A stretch of DNA of 34,594 nucleotides from Chitinophaga pinensis (GCA_945897845.1 CAMDGL010000003.1:1-34594); one strand, 5' to 3'. Shown: positions 16,331-27,980, counted from the first letter of the stretch. Numbers and translations: made by a program. Notes: generated from the sequence alone by a model not told the origin.

Positions 16331-18592
16331 ATGTTTGATCTGGATTTAATTACAAAAAGTTATCAGGAATTAAGTGCCAAAATTGAAAAAGCTAAAAAAC
16401 ACTTAAACAGGCCGTTAACCCTTTCAGAGAAAATTCTCTATTCCCATCTGTACGAAGATCAGCCGTTGCAGGATTTTAAACGCGGAATCGACTATGTTGA
16501 TTTTGCACCTGACCGTGTAGCAATGCAGGATGCCACTGCCCAAATGGCCCTGCTGCAATTCATGAATTCAGGCAAAACAAAAACTGCAGTTCCTTCAACA
16601 GTGCATTGCGATCACCTGATCCAGGCCAGCAAAAACGGCCTTGCAGATTTGAACGATGCAATCAAAATCAACAAGGAAGTGTATGATTTTCTTGAATCGG
16701 TTTCAACCAAATACGGAATAGGATTCTGGAAACCGGGTGCAGGGATTATTCATCAGGTAGTTCTCGAAAACTATGCGTTTCCGGGAGGAATGATGATTGG
16801 TACCGACTCGCATACCGTGAACGCAGGCGGTTTGGGAATGGTTGCAATTGGAGTAGGCGGCGCTGATGCCGTTGATGTGATGGCAGGAATGGCCTGGGAA
16901 CTTAAATTTCCGAAGTTAATCGGAGTAAAACTCACCGGTAAACTGAGTGGCTGGACTGCACCAAAAGATATTATCCTGAAAGTTGCCGGAATCCTCACTG
17001 TAAAAGGCGGAACAGGTGCAATTATCGAATATTTCGGCGAAGGTGCACAATCTATTTCATGCACAGGAAAAGGAACCATCTGTAATATGGGCGCTGAAGT
17101 TGGCGCAACCACTTCTACATTTGGATACGACGAATCGATGGAACGTTACCTGCGTGCTACAGGCCGTGCAGAAGTTGCCGAACTGGCAAATCAGGTCAAA
17201 GAACATCTGACTGCCGATCCTGAAGTATATGCAAATCCTGAAAAGTACTTTGATCAACTGATCGAAATTAATCTGGATGAGTTGGAACCTTATATCAATG
17301 GTCCGTTTACGCCCGATCGTGCAACGCCCATTTCAAAAATGGCAGAAGTTGCCAAAGAAAACGGCTGGCCAACCAAAATTGAAGTCGGTTTGATCGGTTC
17401 CTGCACCAACTCGTCGTATGAAGACATTTCGCGGGCTGCATCGCTTGCTCAGCAGGCAGTCGATAAAAATCTGAAATCGAAAGCAGAATTCACCATTACT
17501 CCCGGTTCCGAATTGGTACGTTTTACCATCGAACGCGATGGTTTTATTGGTATTTTCAATCAAATAGGCGCAAGCGTTTTTGCCAATGCCTGCGGACCGT
17601 GTATCGGCCAATGGTCGCGCCCCGGTGCCGAAAAAGGCGAAAAGAACACGATCATTCACTCGTTTAATCGTAATTTTTCGAAGCGTGCCGATGGGAATCC
17701 AAATACGCATGCTTTTGTGGCTTCTCCTGAAATTGTAACGGCAATGGCCATTGCAGGAGATCTGACATTCAATCCGCTGACCGATTACCTGATCAATGAA
17801 AAAGGCGAAAAGGTAAAACTTGACATTCCTTCTGGACAAGAACTTCCGGAGAAAGGTTTTGATGTTGAAGACGCAGGCTATCAGGCTCCGGCCGAAAACA
17901 GCTCTGCCGTAGTTGTAAAAGTTGATCCTGAATCTTCCAGATTGCAGTTACTTTACCCTTTTGCCCCCTGGAACGGTGAGAACCTGTTGGGTGCAAAACT
18001 ACTGATCAAGGCCAAAGGAAAATGTACTACCGACCACATTTCGATGGCTGGGCCATGGCTGCGTTTCCGCGGTCACCTCGACAACATTTCGAACAACATG
18101 TTGATTGGTGCAGTCAATTCGTTTAACGATGCAACCAATAAAGTGAAGAATCAGATGACCGGCGAATATGGCGAAGTACCTGCTGTTCAAAGGTATTACA
18201 AAGCTTCAGGAGTTGCTACAGTGGTGGTGGGCGACCATAACTACGGCGAAGGTTCATCGCGCGAACATGCTGCCATGGAACCACGGCATCTGGGTGTAAA
18301 AGCGGTGATTGTGAAATCGTTTGCCCGTATTCACGAAACCAACCTGAAAAAACAGGGAATGCTCGGATTGACTTTCGCAAACGAAGCCGATTACGAGTTA
18401 ATTCAGGAAGACGATACCTTTAACTTTATTGATCTGAAAGAATTTGCACCAGGCAGGCAATTAACGTTGGAAGTAGTTCATGCTGATAATTCAAAAGACA
18501 TTATCATGCTGAACCATACCTACAATCAGCAACAAATCGACTGGTTTATAGCCGGTTCGGCATTGGATTTAATTCGCAAACAAAACCTTTAA
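16331..18592 (+). CDS. acn: Aconitate hydratase
   Basis: [94 protein letters not shown]. Alternative start at 16301. Confidence 0.94.
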   Translation: MFDLDLITKSYQELSAKIEKAKKHLNRPLTLSEKILYSHLYEDQPLQDFKRGIDYVDFAPDRVAMQDATAQMALLQFMNSGKTKTAVPSTVHCDHLIQASKNGLADLNDAIKINKEVYDFLESVSTKYGIGFWKPGAGIIHQVVLENYAFPGGMMIGTDSHTVNAGGLGMVAIGVGGADAVDVMAGMAWELKFPKLIGVKLTGKLSGWTAPKDIILKVAGILTVKGGTGAIIEYFGEGAQSISCTGKGTICNMGAEVGATTSTFGYDESMERYLRATGRAEVAELANQVKEHLTADPEVYANPEKYFDQLIEINLDELEPYINGPFTPDRATPISKMAEVAKENGWPTKIEVGLIGSCTNSSYEDISRAASLAQQAVDKNLKSKAEFTITPGSELVRFTIERDGFIGIFNQIGASVFANACGPCIGQWSRPGAEKGEKNTIIHSFNRNFSKRADGNPNTHAFVASPEIVTAMAIAGDLTFNPLTDYLINEKGEKVKLDIPSGQELPEKGFDVEDAGYQAPAENSSAVVVKVDPESSRLQLLYPFAPWNGENLLGAKLLIKAKGKCTTDHISMAGPWLRFRGHLDNISNNMLIGAVNSFNDATNKVKNQMTGEYGEVPAVQRYYKASGVATVVVGDHNYGEGSSREHAAMEPRHLGVKAVIVKSFARIHETNLKKQGMLGLTFANEADYELIQEDDTFNFIDLKEFAPGRQLTLEVVHADNSKDIIMLNHTYNQQQIDWFIAGSALDLIRKQNL

Positions 18593-18604
18593 TTTTACCC
18601 ATAA

Positions 18605-19834
18605 ATGATTAAAAAAATCAAAGTAGCAAACCCGGTTGTAGAGTTGGATGGAGATGAAATGACCCGGGTAATCTGGACGTTTATCAAAGAAAAACTGATT
18701 TTCCCTTACCTTGATGTTGACATTAAATACTTCGACCTGGGCATGGAAAACCGCGATCTGACCAACGACCAGGTAACTGTTGATGCAGCAAATGCAATCA
18801 AAAAATACGGAGTTGGAATTAAATGTGCAACCATCACTCCCGATGAAGCACGCGTAGAAGAATTCGGCCTGAAAAAAATGTGGAAATCACCCAATGGAAC
18901 CATCCGTAATATTCTGGACGGTACCGTTTTCCGCGAACCGATCATCATCAGCAACATCCCAAGACTTGTTCCAGGCTGGAAACAGCCGATCTGCATTGGC
19001 CGTCACGCATTTGGCGACCAGTATAAAGCGACCGATTTTGTTACCAAAGGGAAAGGGAAACTGACCATTACTTTCACTCCTGAAGATGGCACAAAGGAAA
19101 CTTCATTTGAAGTTTATGATTTCGCCGGAGATGGCGTGGCAATGGCAATGTACAATACCGACGAATCGATCACCGGTTTTGCCCGGGCCTGCATGAATCA
19201 GGCTTTGATGAAAAAATGGCCGCTATACCTTTCAACCAAAAATACCATTCTGAAGAAATACGACGGACGTTTTAAAGATATTTTTCAGGATGTATTTGAT
19301 GCCGAATTTAAAGCAGCTTTTGCTGAAGCAGGAATTACTTACGAACACCGCCTGATTGACGACATGGTTGCGGCCTGCATGAAATGGGAAGGTGGATTTG
19401 TTTGGGCATGCAAAAACTACGACGGCGATGTTCAATCGGACACTGTTGCCCAGGGATTTGGTTCACTTGGGCTGATGACTTCAACATTGGTTACACCTGA
19501 CGGAAAAACAATGGAAGCCGAAGCTGCACATGGAACAGTTACACGCCATTTCCGCCAACACCAGCAGGGAAAACCAACTTCTACAAATCCAATTGCATCA
19601 ATTTATGCATGGACACGCGGACTGGAATTCCGGGGTAAACTGGATGAAAACCAGGAATTGATCAATTTTGCTGAAGCAATAGAAAAAACATGTGTCGAAA
19701 CGGTGGAAAGCGGAAAAATGACCAAAGATTTGGCCATGCTGATTTACGGGAATGACATAAGAACAGATCAATACCTGACAACCGAAGGATTTCTGGATGC
19801 TATTGACGCGAATTTACAGACGAAGTTAAAGTAG
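18605..19834 (+). CDS. icd: NADP-dependent isocitrate dehydrogenase, eukaryote-like (type II) subfamily
   Basis: [103 protein letters not shown]. Confidence 0.93.
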   Translation: MIKKIKVANPVVELDGDEMTRVIWTFIKEKLIFPYLDVDIKYFDLGMENRDLTNDQVTVDAANAIKKYGVGIKCATITPDEARVEEFGLKKMWKSPNGTIRNILDGTVFREPIIISNIPRLVPGWKQPICIGRHAFGDQYKATDFVTKGKGKLTITFTPEDGTKETSFEVYDFAGDGVAMAMYNTDESITGFARACMNQALMKKWPLYLSTKNTILKKYDGRFKDIFQDVFDAEFKAAFAEAGITYEHRLIDDMVAACMKWEGGFVWACKNYDGDVQSDTVAQGFGSLGLMTSTLVTPDGKTMEAEAAHGTVTRHFRQHQQGKPTSTNPIASIYAWTRGLEFRGKLDENQELINFAEAIEKTCVETVESGKMTKDLAMLIYGNDIRTDQYLTTEGFLDAIDANLQTKLK

Positions 19835-19837
19835 GAA

Positions 19838-19879
19838 AGCCCCATCCCCAACCCTTCCCCATTAGGGAAGGGAGTTTGA
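19838..19879. repeat. GC-rich repeat (AAAGCCCCATCCCCAACCCTTCCCC...)
   Basis: aaagccccatccccaacccttccccattagggaagggagttt; internal CCCTTCCC/GGGAAGGG hairpin; similar to the reverse complement of 7993-8026. Confidence 0.55.
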
Positions 19880-19933
19880 GCGACCAAAACTCTGATTATT
19901 CTTCCAATGAATAAAGTTTAGGAAATACGACAT

Positions 19934-20005
19934 TGAAACCTGAACTCCGAAGGAGTTTAATATTAATAGCCCCGGGTGCAGCAAAGCGGAACCCGGGGTA
20001 GAATT
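19934..20005. repeat. Dispersed palindromic repeat, copy 2
   Basis: aactccgaaggagtttaatattaatagccccgggtgcagcaaagcggaacccggggtagaatt: same layout as 9743-9795. Confidence 0.75.
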
Positions 20006-20105
20006 GACAAATTGAAACAAGGCGCATCGACAAATCAAATTTGAAATAAAAACCTTGTATGCGCCGCATCAATAACAGTTGAAAAAAACAATATAAGATT
20101 TCAGC

Positions 20106-21371
20106 ATGAGCCAAAATATTCAATTCATAAACGGTCAGTTAATCGTTCCCGACCAGCCGGTGATTCCTTTTATTGAGGGCGACGGAATTGGGAAAGAGAT
20201 TACAGAAGCAAGTCAGCGGGTGATTGATGCCGCTGTAGCTGCGGCTTACGGTGACGAGAAAAAACTGATCTGGAAAGAGGTTCTGGCAGGTCACAAAGCT
20301 TTTGAAATTACCGGCAGTTACATGCCTGACGAAACACTGGAAGCATTTCAGCAATACCTTGTTGGAATTAAAGGCCCGCTCGAAACTCCGGTTGGCGAAG
20401 GAATCCGTTCGTTAAATGTTGCATTGCGTCAAACGCTCGATTTGTATGCCTGCATGCGTCCGATCCGCTGGTTCAAAGGTGTACCCTCTCCTATCCGTTA
20501 TCCTGAACTGGTTGACATGCATATCTTCAGGGAAAATACCGAGGATATTTATGCCGGAATTGAATTTATGACTGGCACTGAAAAAGGCATCAAATTCCGC
20601 GACTTCCTGATCAATGAAATGGGTGTTGACAAAATCAGGTTCCCTGAAACCAGTTCCTACGGTGTTAAACCTGTTTCGAAAGAAGGCTCTGAGCGATTGA
20701 TCAAAGCAGCCATTGAGTATGCGATCATGAGAAGTTTGCCGTCGGTTACCATTGTTCACAAGGGCAATATCATGAAATTTACCGAAGGCGCTTTTAAAAA
20801 CTGGGGCTACGATCTGGCCGAAACCGAGTTTGCAGAACAAACTTTTACCTGGAGAAAATATCAGGAAATAGAAAAAAAAGAAGGTAAACCAGCGGCAAAA
20901 GCAGCGCTCGAAGCAGCTAAAAATTCAGGAAAAGTGATTATCAAAGATGTAATAACAGATGCATTCCTTCAGGAAAGTTTGCTGCATCCGTATGATCATT
21001 CGGTAATTGCCACCTTAAACCTGAACGGCGATTACATTTCGGATCAGTTGGCAGCCATGGTTGGAGGTATCGGCATTTCGCCAGGGGCAAACATCAATTA
21101 CAACAGCGGCTATGCTATTTTTGAAGCCACCCACGGAACAGCCCCCAGCATTGCCGGAACCGGAAAAGCAAATCCGGGATCGCTCATTCTTTCAGGAGCA
21201 ATGTTACTCGAGTATTTGGGTTGGTTCAAAGCTGCCGAACATGTTTATGATGCCATGGAACATACTTTTGCCAAAAGAAAAGTTACTTCTGATTTGTTTA
21301 CAATGATGGAAGGTGCAACATTACTTTCAACTTCTGAGTTTGCGGACGAGATAATCCGAAATATTCATTAA
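20106..21371 (+). CDS. Isocitrate dehydrogenase, E. coli-type (type I), predicted NAD-preferring
   Basis: [87 protein letters not shown]. Confidence 0.9.
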   Translation: MSQNIQFINGQLIVPDQPVIPFIEGDGIGKEITEASQRVIDAAVAAAYGDEKKLIWKEVLAGHKAFEITGSYMPDETLEAFQQYLVGIKGPLETPVGEGIRSLNVALRQTLDLYACMRPIRWFKGVPSPIRYPELVDMHIFRENTEDIYAGIEFMTGTEKGIKFRDFLINEMGVDKIRFPETSSYGVKPVSKEGSERLIKAAIEYAIMRSLPSVTIVHKGNIMKFTEGAFKNWGYDLAETEFAEQTFTWRKYQEIEKKEGKPAAKAALEAAKNSGKVIIKDVITDAFLQESLLHPYDHSVIATLNLNGDYISDQLAAMVGGIGISPGANINYNSGYAIFEATHGTAPSIAGTGKANPGSLILSGAMLLEYLGWFKAAEHVYDAMEHTFAKRKVTSDLFTMMEGATLLSTSEFADEIIRNIH

Positions 21372-21411
21372 TTTAGAAAACTTATTCTGAATAAAACTAA
21401 AAACCAAATAG

Positions 21412-22731
21412 ATGGAATATATTAAAAACAGATTCTACGAAAAGGCTACCAAAGATTTAGCCGAGTTTCAACGTATTCGCAAAGAGCACGGCGATGTTGT
21501 ATTGGGTCAGGTAACAATTGATCAGGTGCTTTCAGGTATGAAAGGTATACCTGCACTGCTTACCGAAACATCAAAATTAGATGCCAACGAAGGTATCAGG
21601 TTCAGAGGTTATTCGCTTCCTGAATTGCGTGAGAAACTTCCCAAAATGGATCCCGAAGGTGAACCACTTCCGGAAGGTTTATTTTACCTGATGATGGTCG
21701 GCGAAATTCCGGACAAGGAAGATGTGATAAACATTTCGAAAGACTGGGCAACCCGCGCTCATGTACCGCAACACGTTTTCGACGTAATTGATGCTTTGCC
21801 GAAAAATAGCCGTCCGATGACTCAGTTCGCAACTGCAGTGCTTTCAATGGCTTACGATTCGGTATTTCAGAAAGCATACAGGGCAGGAATAAACAAAAAG
21901 TTCTACTGGGACTTTATGTACGAAGATGTAATGACATTGATTGCACGTCTTCCACGCATCGCTGCCTACATCTACAGAAGGATTTACCACAATGGTAATC
22001 ACATCGAACCCAATCCGAATCTTGACTGGGCAGGAAATTTAGCCCACATGATGGGACACGATTCGCTTGAAGTGAAACGGCTTCTCCGCCTTTACATGGT
22101 GATACATGCCGACCATGAAGGTGGAAACGTTTCGGCCCATGCGACCCATTTGGTTGGTTCAGCTCTGAGCAATGCAGCATATTCTTTTGCTGCCGGAATG
22201 GTTGGACTGGCTGGCCCGCTACATGGTTTTGCCAATCAGGAAGTAATGAGCTGGCTGGAAGAATTGATCGAGCAAATCGGCACAGACGAACCAAGTGATG
22301 AACAAATTGCCGCCTATATTGAACAAACATTGATACAGGGAAGAGTTGTTCCGGGTTACGGACATGCTGTGCTTCGTATCACCGACCCAAGGTTTACTGT
22401 TCAGCAGGAGTTTGCCGAAAAATACATTAAAAACGACAAACTGATCAACATTGTAAATGCTGTTTACCGCGTTGCTCCTCCTATTCTTGAAGGTACAGGG
22501 AAAATAAAAAACCCGTGGCCAAATGTGGATGCAATCAGTGGAGCGTTGTTGAACCATTACGAAATTACCGAATCGAGTTTCTATACTGTACTGTTCGGGG
22601 TTTCACGCTCGCTGGGTGTTTTATCCTCGCTTGTTTTCGACCGTTTTTATGGACTTCCGATCGAAAGACCTTCGTCGTTCCCACTCGAGTGGTTTGCTGC
22701 AAAAGCCAAAGCTGCCGCTGATAAAAAATAA
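21412..22731 (+). CDS. gltA: Citrate synthase, mitochondrial-like subtype
   Basis: DANEGIRFRGYSLPEL, MGHDSLEVKRLLRLYMVIHADHEGGNVSAHATHLVGSALS, GPLHGFANQEVMSWL, GRVVPGYGHAVLRITDPRF. Confidence 0.93.
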   Translation: MEYIKNRFYEKATKDLAEFQRIRKEHGDVVLGQVTIDQVLSGMKGIPALLTETSKLDANEGIRFRGYSLPELREKLPKMDPEGEPLPEGLFYLMMVGEIPDKEDVINISKDWATRAHVPQHVFDVIDALPKNSRPMTQFATAVLSMAYDSVFQKAYRAGINKKFYWDFMYEDVMTLIARLPRIAAYIYRRIYHNGNHIEPNPNLDWAGNLAHMMGHDSLEVKRLLRLYMVIHADHEGGNVSAHATHLVGSALSNAAYSFAAGMVGLAGPLHGFANQEVMSWLEELIEQIGTDEPSDEQIAAYIEQTLIQGRVVPGYGHAVLRITDPRFTVQQEFAEKYIKNDKLINIVNAVYRVAPPILEGTGKIKNPWPNVDAISGALLNHYEITESSFYTVLFGVSRSLGVLSSLVFDRFYGLPIERPSSFPLEWFAAKAKAAADKK

Positions 22732-22751
22732 TATTAGCTACTGATAATTTC

Positions 22752-22783
22752 AAAAGGCTGTCCGGATTGGGCAGCCTTTTTTG
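22752..22783 (+). terminator. Intrinsic terminator after citrate synthase
   Basis: AAAAGGCTG-tccggattggg-CAGCCTTTTTT. Confidence 0.88.
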
Positions 22784-22935
22784 ATTATTGTTCAGAAGAA
22801 GAAATGATCAATTTTATTTATCATATATTTAGGTCCCGAAACTAAGTTTGACGGATCTTTTAGGTGGCTCAACACTAAATTTAAACTCGTGCTATTTTTT
22901 GAACAGATAGTCAATTTTATATGAAAAACGTGGAT

Positions 22936-23871
22936 TTACCTTGGTCCTAAAAATCTATCACCATTGAAATGGATCATGTGTTCCGGAAATTCCATTATCC
23001 AGACTTCAGTATCCCATGCTATATTACTGGTATGCCGCTTAAATTCAGCAAAATCAGGAAAAGCCGACACATATATTTTACCGGCTTTACAATCAGCGAG
23101 AAGCTTTTCGAGTTCAAACAATCTTTTGGGCGACATGGGGCCATGCGAGGTTACGGCCTCAATCAAATAAAGCCAATTCTTTGATTCATCAAAAATTACC
23201 ACATCGGGCAACTTGCTATGTTCGTTAATCGGGATTCCTAAATTTTCCAATTTGTCCTTATTTAGAATAATATCTTTATTTTCCGTATCACCTAAATATA
23301 AAAGGACAGACCCTTGTGCAAAACGTGATGCAAACTCTTCAACAATTGCCGCAATAACTTCATTGTGTTTGCCCGGAGATAACAGAATTACTACTCCATC
23401 GGGTAAATGGAGCGGAACCCGAGCCATTCCCCTACCCTTACTATACTTATCATTTAGCTCACCAACTTGCTCTTTAAACGACCTGAGAGCCCGGCTCCAT
23501 TTCTTTGTTTTATAAGTTTTGATTGTTTCCAAAGCAATGGTAGATAAGGCATAATGGGCTCTTGGGCTGTTAACCGGCAAATCCGGAAGATCTGGATTAT
23601 AATCAGCTATTCCAGCTTGCACAAATTGGTGTAATACCTGCCTTCTTACAGTTTCTCTGGTATTCGGAGCATATTCTCGTTGGTAGTTTGTTGAAATAAA
23701 TGACATTATTCCTTTCGAAACGCCCAAGCTTTGTTGTTCTGCATTTGACCAATTATCACCTTCTTTGATGTTGCACAATGCCAGTAATGTATAAGCTGAA
23801 ATTTCATTTTGCTGTGCATTAGGCAACCCCAACTCGTGCAAAATCGCCTGAGCTTCCACTATTTTCGTCAT
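22936..23871 (-). CDS. Type II restriction endonuclease, BsuBI/PstI family (predicted CTGCAG)
   Basis: LPDVVIFDESKNWLYLIEAVTSHGPMSPKRLFELEKLL is the family-diagnostic block; overlaps and follows an N6-adenine methyltransferase. Confidence 0.85.
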   Translation of the reverse strand: MTKIVEAQAILHELGLPNAQQNEISAYTLLALCNIKEGDNWSNAEQQSLGVSKGIMSFISTNYQREYAPNTRETVRRQVLHQFVQAGIADYNPDLPDLPVNSPRAHYALSTIALETIKTYKTKKWSRALRSFKEQVGELNDKYSKGRGMARVPLHLPDGVVILLSPGKHNEVIAAIVEEFASRFAQGSVLLYLGDTENKDIILNKDKLENLGIPINEHSKLPDVVIFDESKNWLYLIEAVTSHGPMSPKRLFELEKLLADCKAGKIYVSAFPDFAEFKRHTSNIAWDTEVWIMEFPEHMIHFNGDRFLGPR

Positions 23872-25414
23872 ATTGATTTACTAATAAAGTTTCGTTTATG
23901 ATCTTGTCAATGTCATTTCTTCTCGGTGTCACCAATCGTTTAACTGCTTGTCCAATCGCAATTAGCTGATGGTATGGAGGCATTTTTATTTGTTTTAATT
24001 CTGAAGCGCCTACCTGAGTATTCCCGTTAAATGTTCTGAAGTAAGTATCAAAAAGGCTGCTATTAAACAGCGCTGAAATTCCCCAAACTTCATCGTCAGA
24101 AAGTTCTCCGTTGGGTCGATAAATGTAATTCAGATGATTTTCGATGCCTAACCATTCAGAACTTGCATTTGATGCAAAGTATGGTGCGCATACCAATCTG
24201 CTCTTATCGTCTTTTGAACTAAACCTCCGGATCAATATATAATTCCTATTTCTCAGTAACAATTTACGACTGGCCTCCGAATGAATGATATAACTCTGTT
24301 TTTCGCCCTTTTTTAATGGAAAAACAAACTCCATTTCCTTGATATTGTGCAACCAAAGCAATGGCACCAATGTAAACTCGTTGTTAAAATCAGAGATCAG
24401 AAATTCAAGGCTTCTGAACGCGACAACCGGGCCTGTCGAGATTTGAATATTGTAATCGTTCAACGAGTTTTTCCAATTCTTAAAAACATGAATTGTGTCT
24501 TTTTCAACAGAGTTGGATGGTATAAAAAGTATCTTTTCCCTTGAGTTTAAATCGATCAGCTCTTCCGTTTTAAAGACTGATACATTAGATGAATTCATAT
24601 CTTTTTCGCATTCAGAAACTGAAAGTTTAATCGTATTGCTTCGTTTCTTAGTGGCCCGGATTATAACATTTTCCTGAAGTACATTATCACCTTTAAACAT
24701 TTTATTTCTTGACTCAAAAATGTGAATATCGGCGATACTGACTTCTGCAAAAAAGAAATTTCGAAATGCTTTGAAATAATTACCGGCTGCAAAGCTTCTG
24801 GGAGTAATAATTATCAATTCACCCACAGGGTTAAGCAGACGAGCTGAAACGCCCATAAATAATGCATAAATATTCGGTTGACCGTAAACCAACTCATCTG
24901 CAATTTGGGCACGACTATCTGACTTAGATATTTTAAAATAGGGTGGATTTGAAATGACGTAATCATATTTGCTTACAGCATGGCTACCGAAAAGTGTATT
25001 AGGAGCAAAGACTGCCGAATTGGATAGAATAAAATCTTCTTGTATCAAAATAATATTTAACTCGATTTGCTTTTTGTGCAGCCAATTTTTCAGAAATGAA
25101 ATGACCTTGTGAAGCTCTTTGATCATATTAGAATCTGTCTCATACAGTTGTAAATCGATTTTGGTAATTCTACCTTTTTCAACCAGATTTTCGATCAGGC
25201 AACAACTTAAAATAGCCATCCCACAACCAGGATCGAGTATAGAAACGTGATCAGATTTGTGCTGGGCCAATTTACCCATGTAATCAGCAATCAACTTTGA
25301 AGTAAAAAACTGGCCACTCGATTTTTTGTGCAAATCTGTAGTCAAAACTGAATAGTTCAGTCCTACTTTTTCAGCATATTCCGACGGTAATATATTTATT
25401 TGATGTTCTCTCAT
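23819..25414 (-). CDS. N6-adenine DNA methyltransferase of the type II RM system
   Basis: KSSGQFFTSKLIADYMGKL, ILDPGCGMAILSCCL, YDYVISNPPYFKISKSDSR (NPPY). Confidence 0.88.
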   Translation of the reverse strand: MREHQINILPSEYAEKVGLNYSVLTTDLHKKSSGQFFTSKLIADYMGKLAQHKSDHVSILDPGCGMAILSCCLIENLVEKGRITKIDLQLYETDSNMIKELHKVISFLKNWLHKKQIELNIILIQEDFILSNSAVFAPNTLFGSHAVSKYDYVISNPPYFKISKSDSRAQIADELVYGQPNIYALFMGVSARLLNPVGELIIITPRSFAAGNYFKAFRNFFFAEVSIADIHIFESRNKMFKGDNVLQENVIIRATKKRSNTIKLSVSECEKDMNSSNVSVFKTEELIDLNSREKILFIPSNSVEKDTIHVFKNWKNSLNDYNIQISTGPVVAFRSLEFLISDFNNEFTLVPLLWLHNIKEMEFVFPLKKGEKQSYIIHSEASRKLLLRNRNYILIRRFSSKDDKSRLVCAPYFASNASSEWLGIENHLNYIYRPNGELSDDEVWGISALFNSSLFDTYFRTFNGNTQVGASELKQIKMPPYHQLIAIGQAVKRLVTPRRNDIDKIINETLLVNQYDENSGSSGDFARVGVA

Positions 25415-25719
25415 TCAGCAAAAATAGTTATTGTGTGATGTAATTCAAACAATTGAAATACTATTAAAAATTTATCACAAGTTAATGATTCTTACACAAT
25501 AATATCAATTGAATGAATTTGTGCAAATTCAAATCCATTGTTTTGTTTTAAACTTCAGATATGAGATCAAAAATTATTCAAAATAAACCCATTAAAAAAA
25601 GAATAAGCATTTCAACGGAATAAAAGAATTCCACTATTTTTAGGCCACGCAAACAAGGGGTACTTTTTGGAATTGGTTTTCGCGTTTCGGAAAATACCAA
25701 CAATTAAAAAATACTGATT

Positions 25720-27972
25720 ATGAGTACTAATAAACTTTACCTGCCAATCACGCTGGCAATATTGATGATCGTGTCGGGCTGTCAGAAAAAAACAGAAAAC
25801 CTAATTCAATATGTCAATCCGTTAATCGGAACAGGGCCATCAACTGGCCCCGGTGGTTTAAAACACAATCAAGGTTCCGAATCATGGGGCCAGGATATAC
25901 CGGCGGTTGCAACTCCGTTTGGAATGACACAATGGACTCCTCAAACACGCGACAGTGAAAACAAATGCGTTTCACCTTATTATTTTGGCGCTGGAAATCT
26001 TCAGGGATTCAGGGGAACACACTGGTTAGGAGGTTCGTGCACCCAGGACTATGGTAGTTTTACCATTATGCCGATGACAGGTTATTTACGCACTTTTGCC
26101 GTCGATCGTGCTGCAAGTTACATGCACGATAACGAAACATCTACCCCGGCTTATTATTCGTGTTTACTTCAGAAATACCTCACTTTTGTTGAAATTACAA
26201 GTACTGCCCGTGCCGGATTTTTCAGGTTTTCATACGTGCAAAAAGATCAGGCCATCATTCTGATTACCCCAAACAGCGACGAAGGAAAGGGATATATAAA
26301 AGTTGATCCTGAAAAACAGGAAATTTACGGTTACAATCCTGTTCATCGGATCTATCAGGGTTGGGGAGAGCCGGCAGGTTTCAGCGGATATTTTGTAGTC
26401 AGGTTCAACAGGCCATTGGAAAATTACGGATGTTACTACCAGATGGAAGATTTAAAAAAACAAACAGAGATTTCAGGAAAACCTGATATTGGCGCTTATG
26501 CGCGTTTCAGCGTCACTGAAAAAGATGTGATACTCGCAAAAGTTGGTACTTCGTTTACCAGCCTCGAAGCGGCCCGTGCCAACCTTGACGCAGAAATACC
26601 GCATTGGGAGTTTGAAAAAACCAAAGCCGAAACCGAACAAATCTGGAATGAATCATTGTCGGCCATTAAACTGAAAGGTGGCAAGACCGAAGATTTAACC
26701 AAATTTTATACTGCGATGTATCATTCCATGCTTTACCCGCGCACATTCAGCAATGTGGATGGTACCTACCCCGAATTTGACGGGAATAAATCAATCAAAA
26801 AAGTTGAAGACGGACATGTTTATTACGACGATTTCTCATTGTGGGACACCTTCAGGGCTCAACTTCCACTGGTAAGCCTAATTGCTCCTGATAAATATGA
26901 AGACATGATGAAATCGCTCGTTCTGAAAGCAGAACAGGGAGGTTGGATGCCTATTTTCCCGATGTGGAACAGCTATACTTCAGCGATGATCGGCGACCAT
27001 GCCAACACCGCTTTGGGCGACGCTTACCTCAAAGGTTTCGATATCGATATTGACCGTGCCTGGCCGTACATGCGGAAAAATGCTTTTGAGATTCCGTCAT
27101 ACGAAGACTTTAACAACGGTAAGGGACGCAGAGCAATTATGTCGTATCTCGAAAATGGATATATTCCGCTTGAAGACAGTGTAAAAGAAGCTTTCCACAA
27201 AATGGAACAGACCTCGCGCACATTGGAATATGCCATGACCGACGATGTGCTTTCGAAAGTTGCATCGAAATACGGAAAAACAGAAGATGCCCAAATGCTG
27301 GCCAAACGCGGGCAGAATTACCAAAATGTTTTCGACGATGAAACCAAAAGCATGCGTGGCCGCCATCTCGATGGAACCTGGAGCAAAGATTATAATCCGC
27401 TTGCGCGTGCATCGTACCTCACCGAAGGGACTCCAATGCAACATTTGTGGTTTGTTCCGCAGGATATTCCGGGATTATTCGATCTGATTGGCGATCAAAA
27501 ACAAGTTCGTGAAAAGCTGGATGAACTCTTTGATACCGGCGAATACTGGCATTCGAACGAACCTTGCCACCACATCCCCTATTTGTACAATTATCTGGGC
27601 GATCCGGCTGAAACACAGCGAAAAGTAAAGAACATTCTGGCAACCGAATACACTGCTTATGATGGAGGAATCCCCGGGAACGACGACTCAGGCCAAACTT
27701 CGGCATGGTATGTATTTTCGGCCATGGGCTTTTATCCTGTTTCGCCCGGAAGTGGCGAATACCAGCTGTCCTCTCCTATTTTTACTGAAGTTGAATTAAA
27801 CCTGAACCCAAAATATTATCCGGGAAAGAAATTCAAAATCAGTCTCGACGATCCGGATACCTCAAAAACTTTCGACAAAGTGGAGTTGAATGGCAAGGAA
27901 AGTCAGTTTGTACTGAAACATGAAGACATACGAAAGGGCGGAAAATTGGAATTCTCAAATTCTGTAAAATAA
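25720..27972 (+). CDS. GH92 family alpha-mannosidase, lipoprotein
   Basis: Lipobox VSGC; YVNPLIGTG, AVATPFGMTQWTPQT, YHSMLYPRTFSNVDGTY, DDFSLWDTFRAQLPL, NEPCHHIPYLYNYLGDPAETQ, GIPGNDDSGQTSAWYVFSAMGFYPVSPGSGEY. Confidence 0.93.
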   Translation: MSTNKLYLPITLAILMIVSGCQKKTENLIQYVNPLIGTGPSTGPGGLKHNQGSESWGQDIPAVATPFGMTQWTPQTRDSENKCVSPYYFGAGNLQGFRGTHWLGGSCTQDYGSFTIMPMTGYLRTFAVDRAASYMHDNETSTPAYYSCLLQKYLTFVEITSTARAGFFRFSYVQKDQAIILITPNSDEGKGYIKVDPEKQEIYGYNPVHRIYQGWGEPAGFSGYFVVRFNRPLENYGCYYQMEDLKKQTEISGKPDIGAYARFSVTEKDVILAKVGTSFTSLEAARANLDAEIPHWEFEKTKAETEQIWNESLSAIKLKGGKTEDLTKFYTAMYHSMLYPRTFSNVDGTYPEFDGNKSIKKVEDGHVYYDDFSLWDTFRAQLPLVSLIAPDKYEDMMKSLVLKAEQGGWMPIFPMWNSYTSAMIGDHANTALGDAYLKGFDIDIDRAWPYMRKNAFEIPSYEDFNNGKGRRAIMSYLENGYIPLEDSVKEAFHKMEQTSRTLEYAMTDDVLSKVASKYGKTEDAQMLAKRGQNYQNVFDDETKSMRGRHLDGTWSKDYNPLARASYLTEGTPMQHLWFVPQDIPGLFDLIGDQKQVREKLDELFDTGEYWHSNEPCHHIPYLYNYLGDPAETQRKVKNILATEYTAYDGGIPGNDDSGQTSAWYVFSAMGFYPVSPGSGEYQLSSPIFTEVELNLNPKYYPGKKFKISLDDPDTSKTFDKVELNGKESQFVLKHEDIRKGGKLEFSNSVK

Positions 27973-27980
27973 CAATTGAG

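Noticed and set aside
17333-17839. 168-aa antisense ORF within aconitase, and many similar antisense ORFs in acn, icd, gltA, GH92 and ftsK
   Set aside because: Antisense shadows of strongly supported coding genes; no independent evidence.
22936-25414. Avoidance of CTGCAG expected from the PstI-like RM system
   Set aside because: CTGCAG is readily found (e.g. near 2501, 4326, 5791, 15036, 16583, 21833, 30370), about as often as base composition predicts, so no depletion is visible in this window.
14759-27972. GH29 and GH92 as parts of a polysaccharide utilisation locus
   Set aside because: They are about 10 kb apart, separated by TCA-cycle and RM genes, and no SusC/SusD pair is present in the window.
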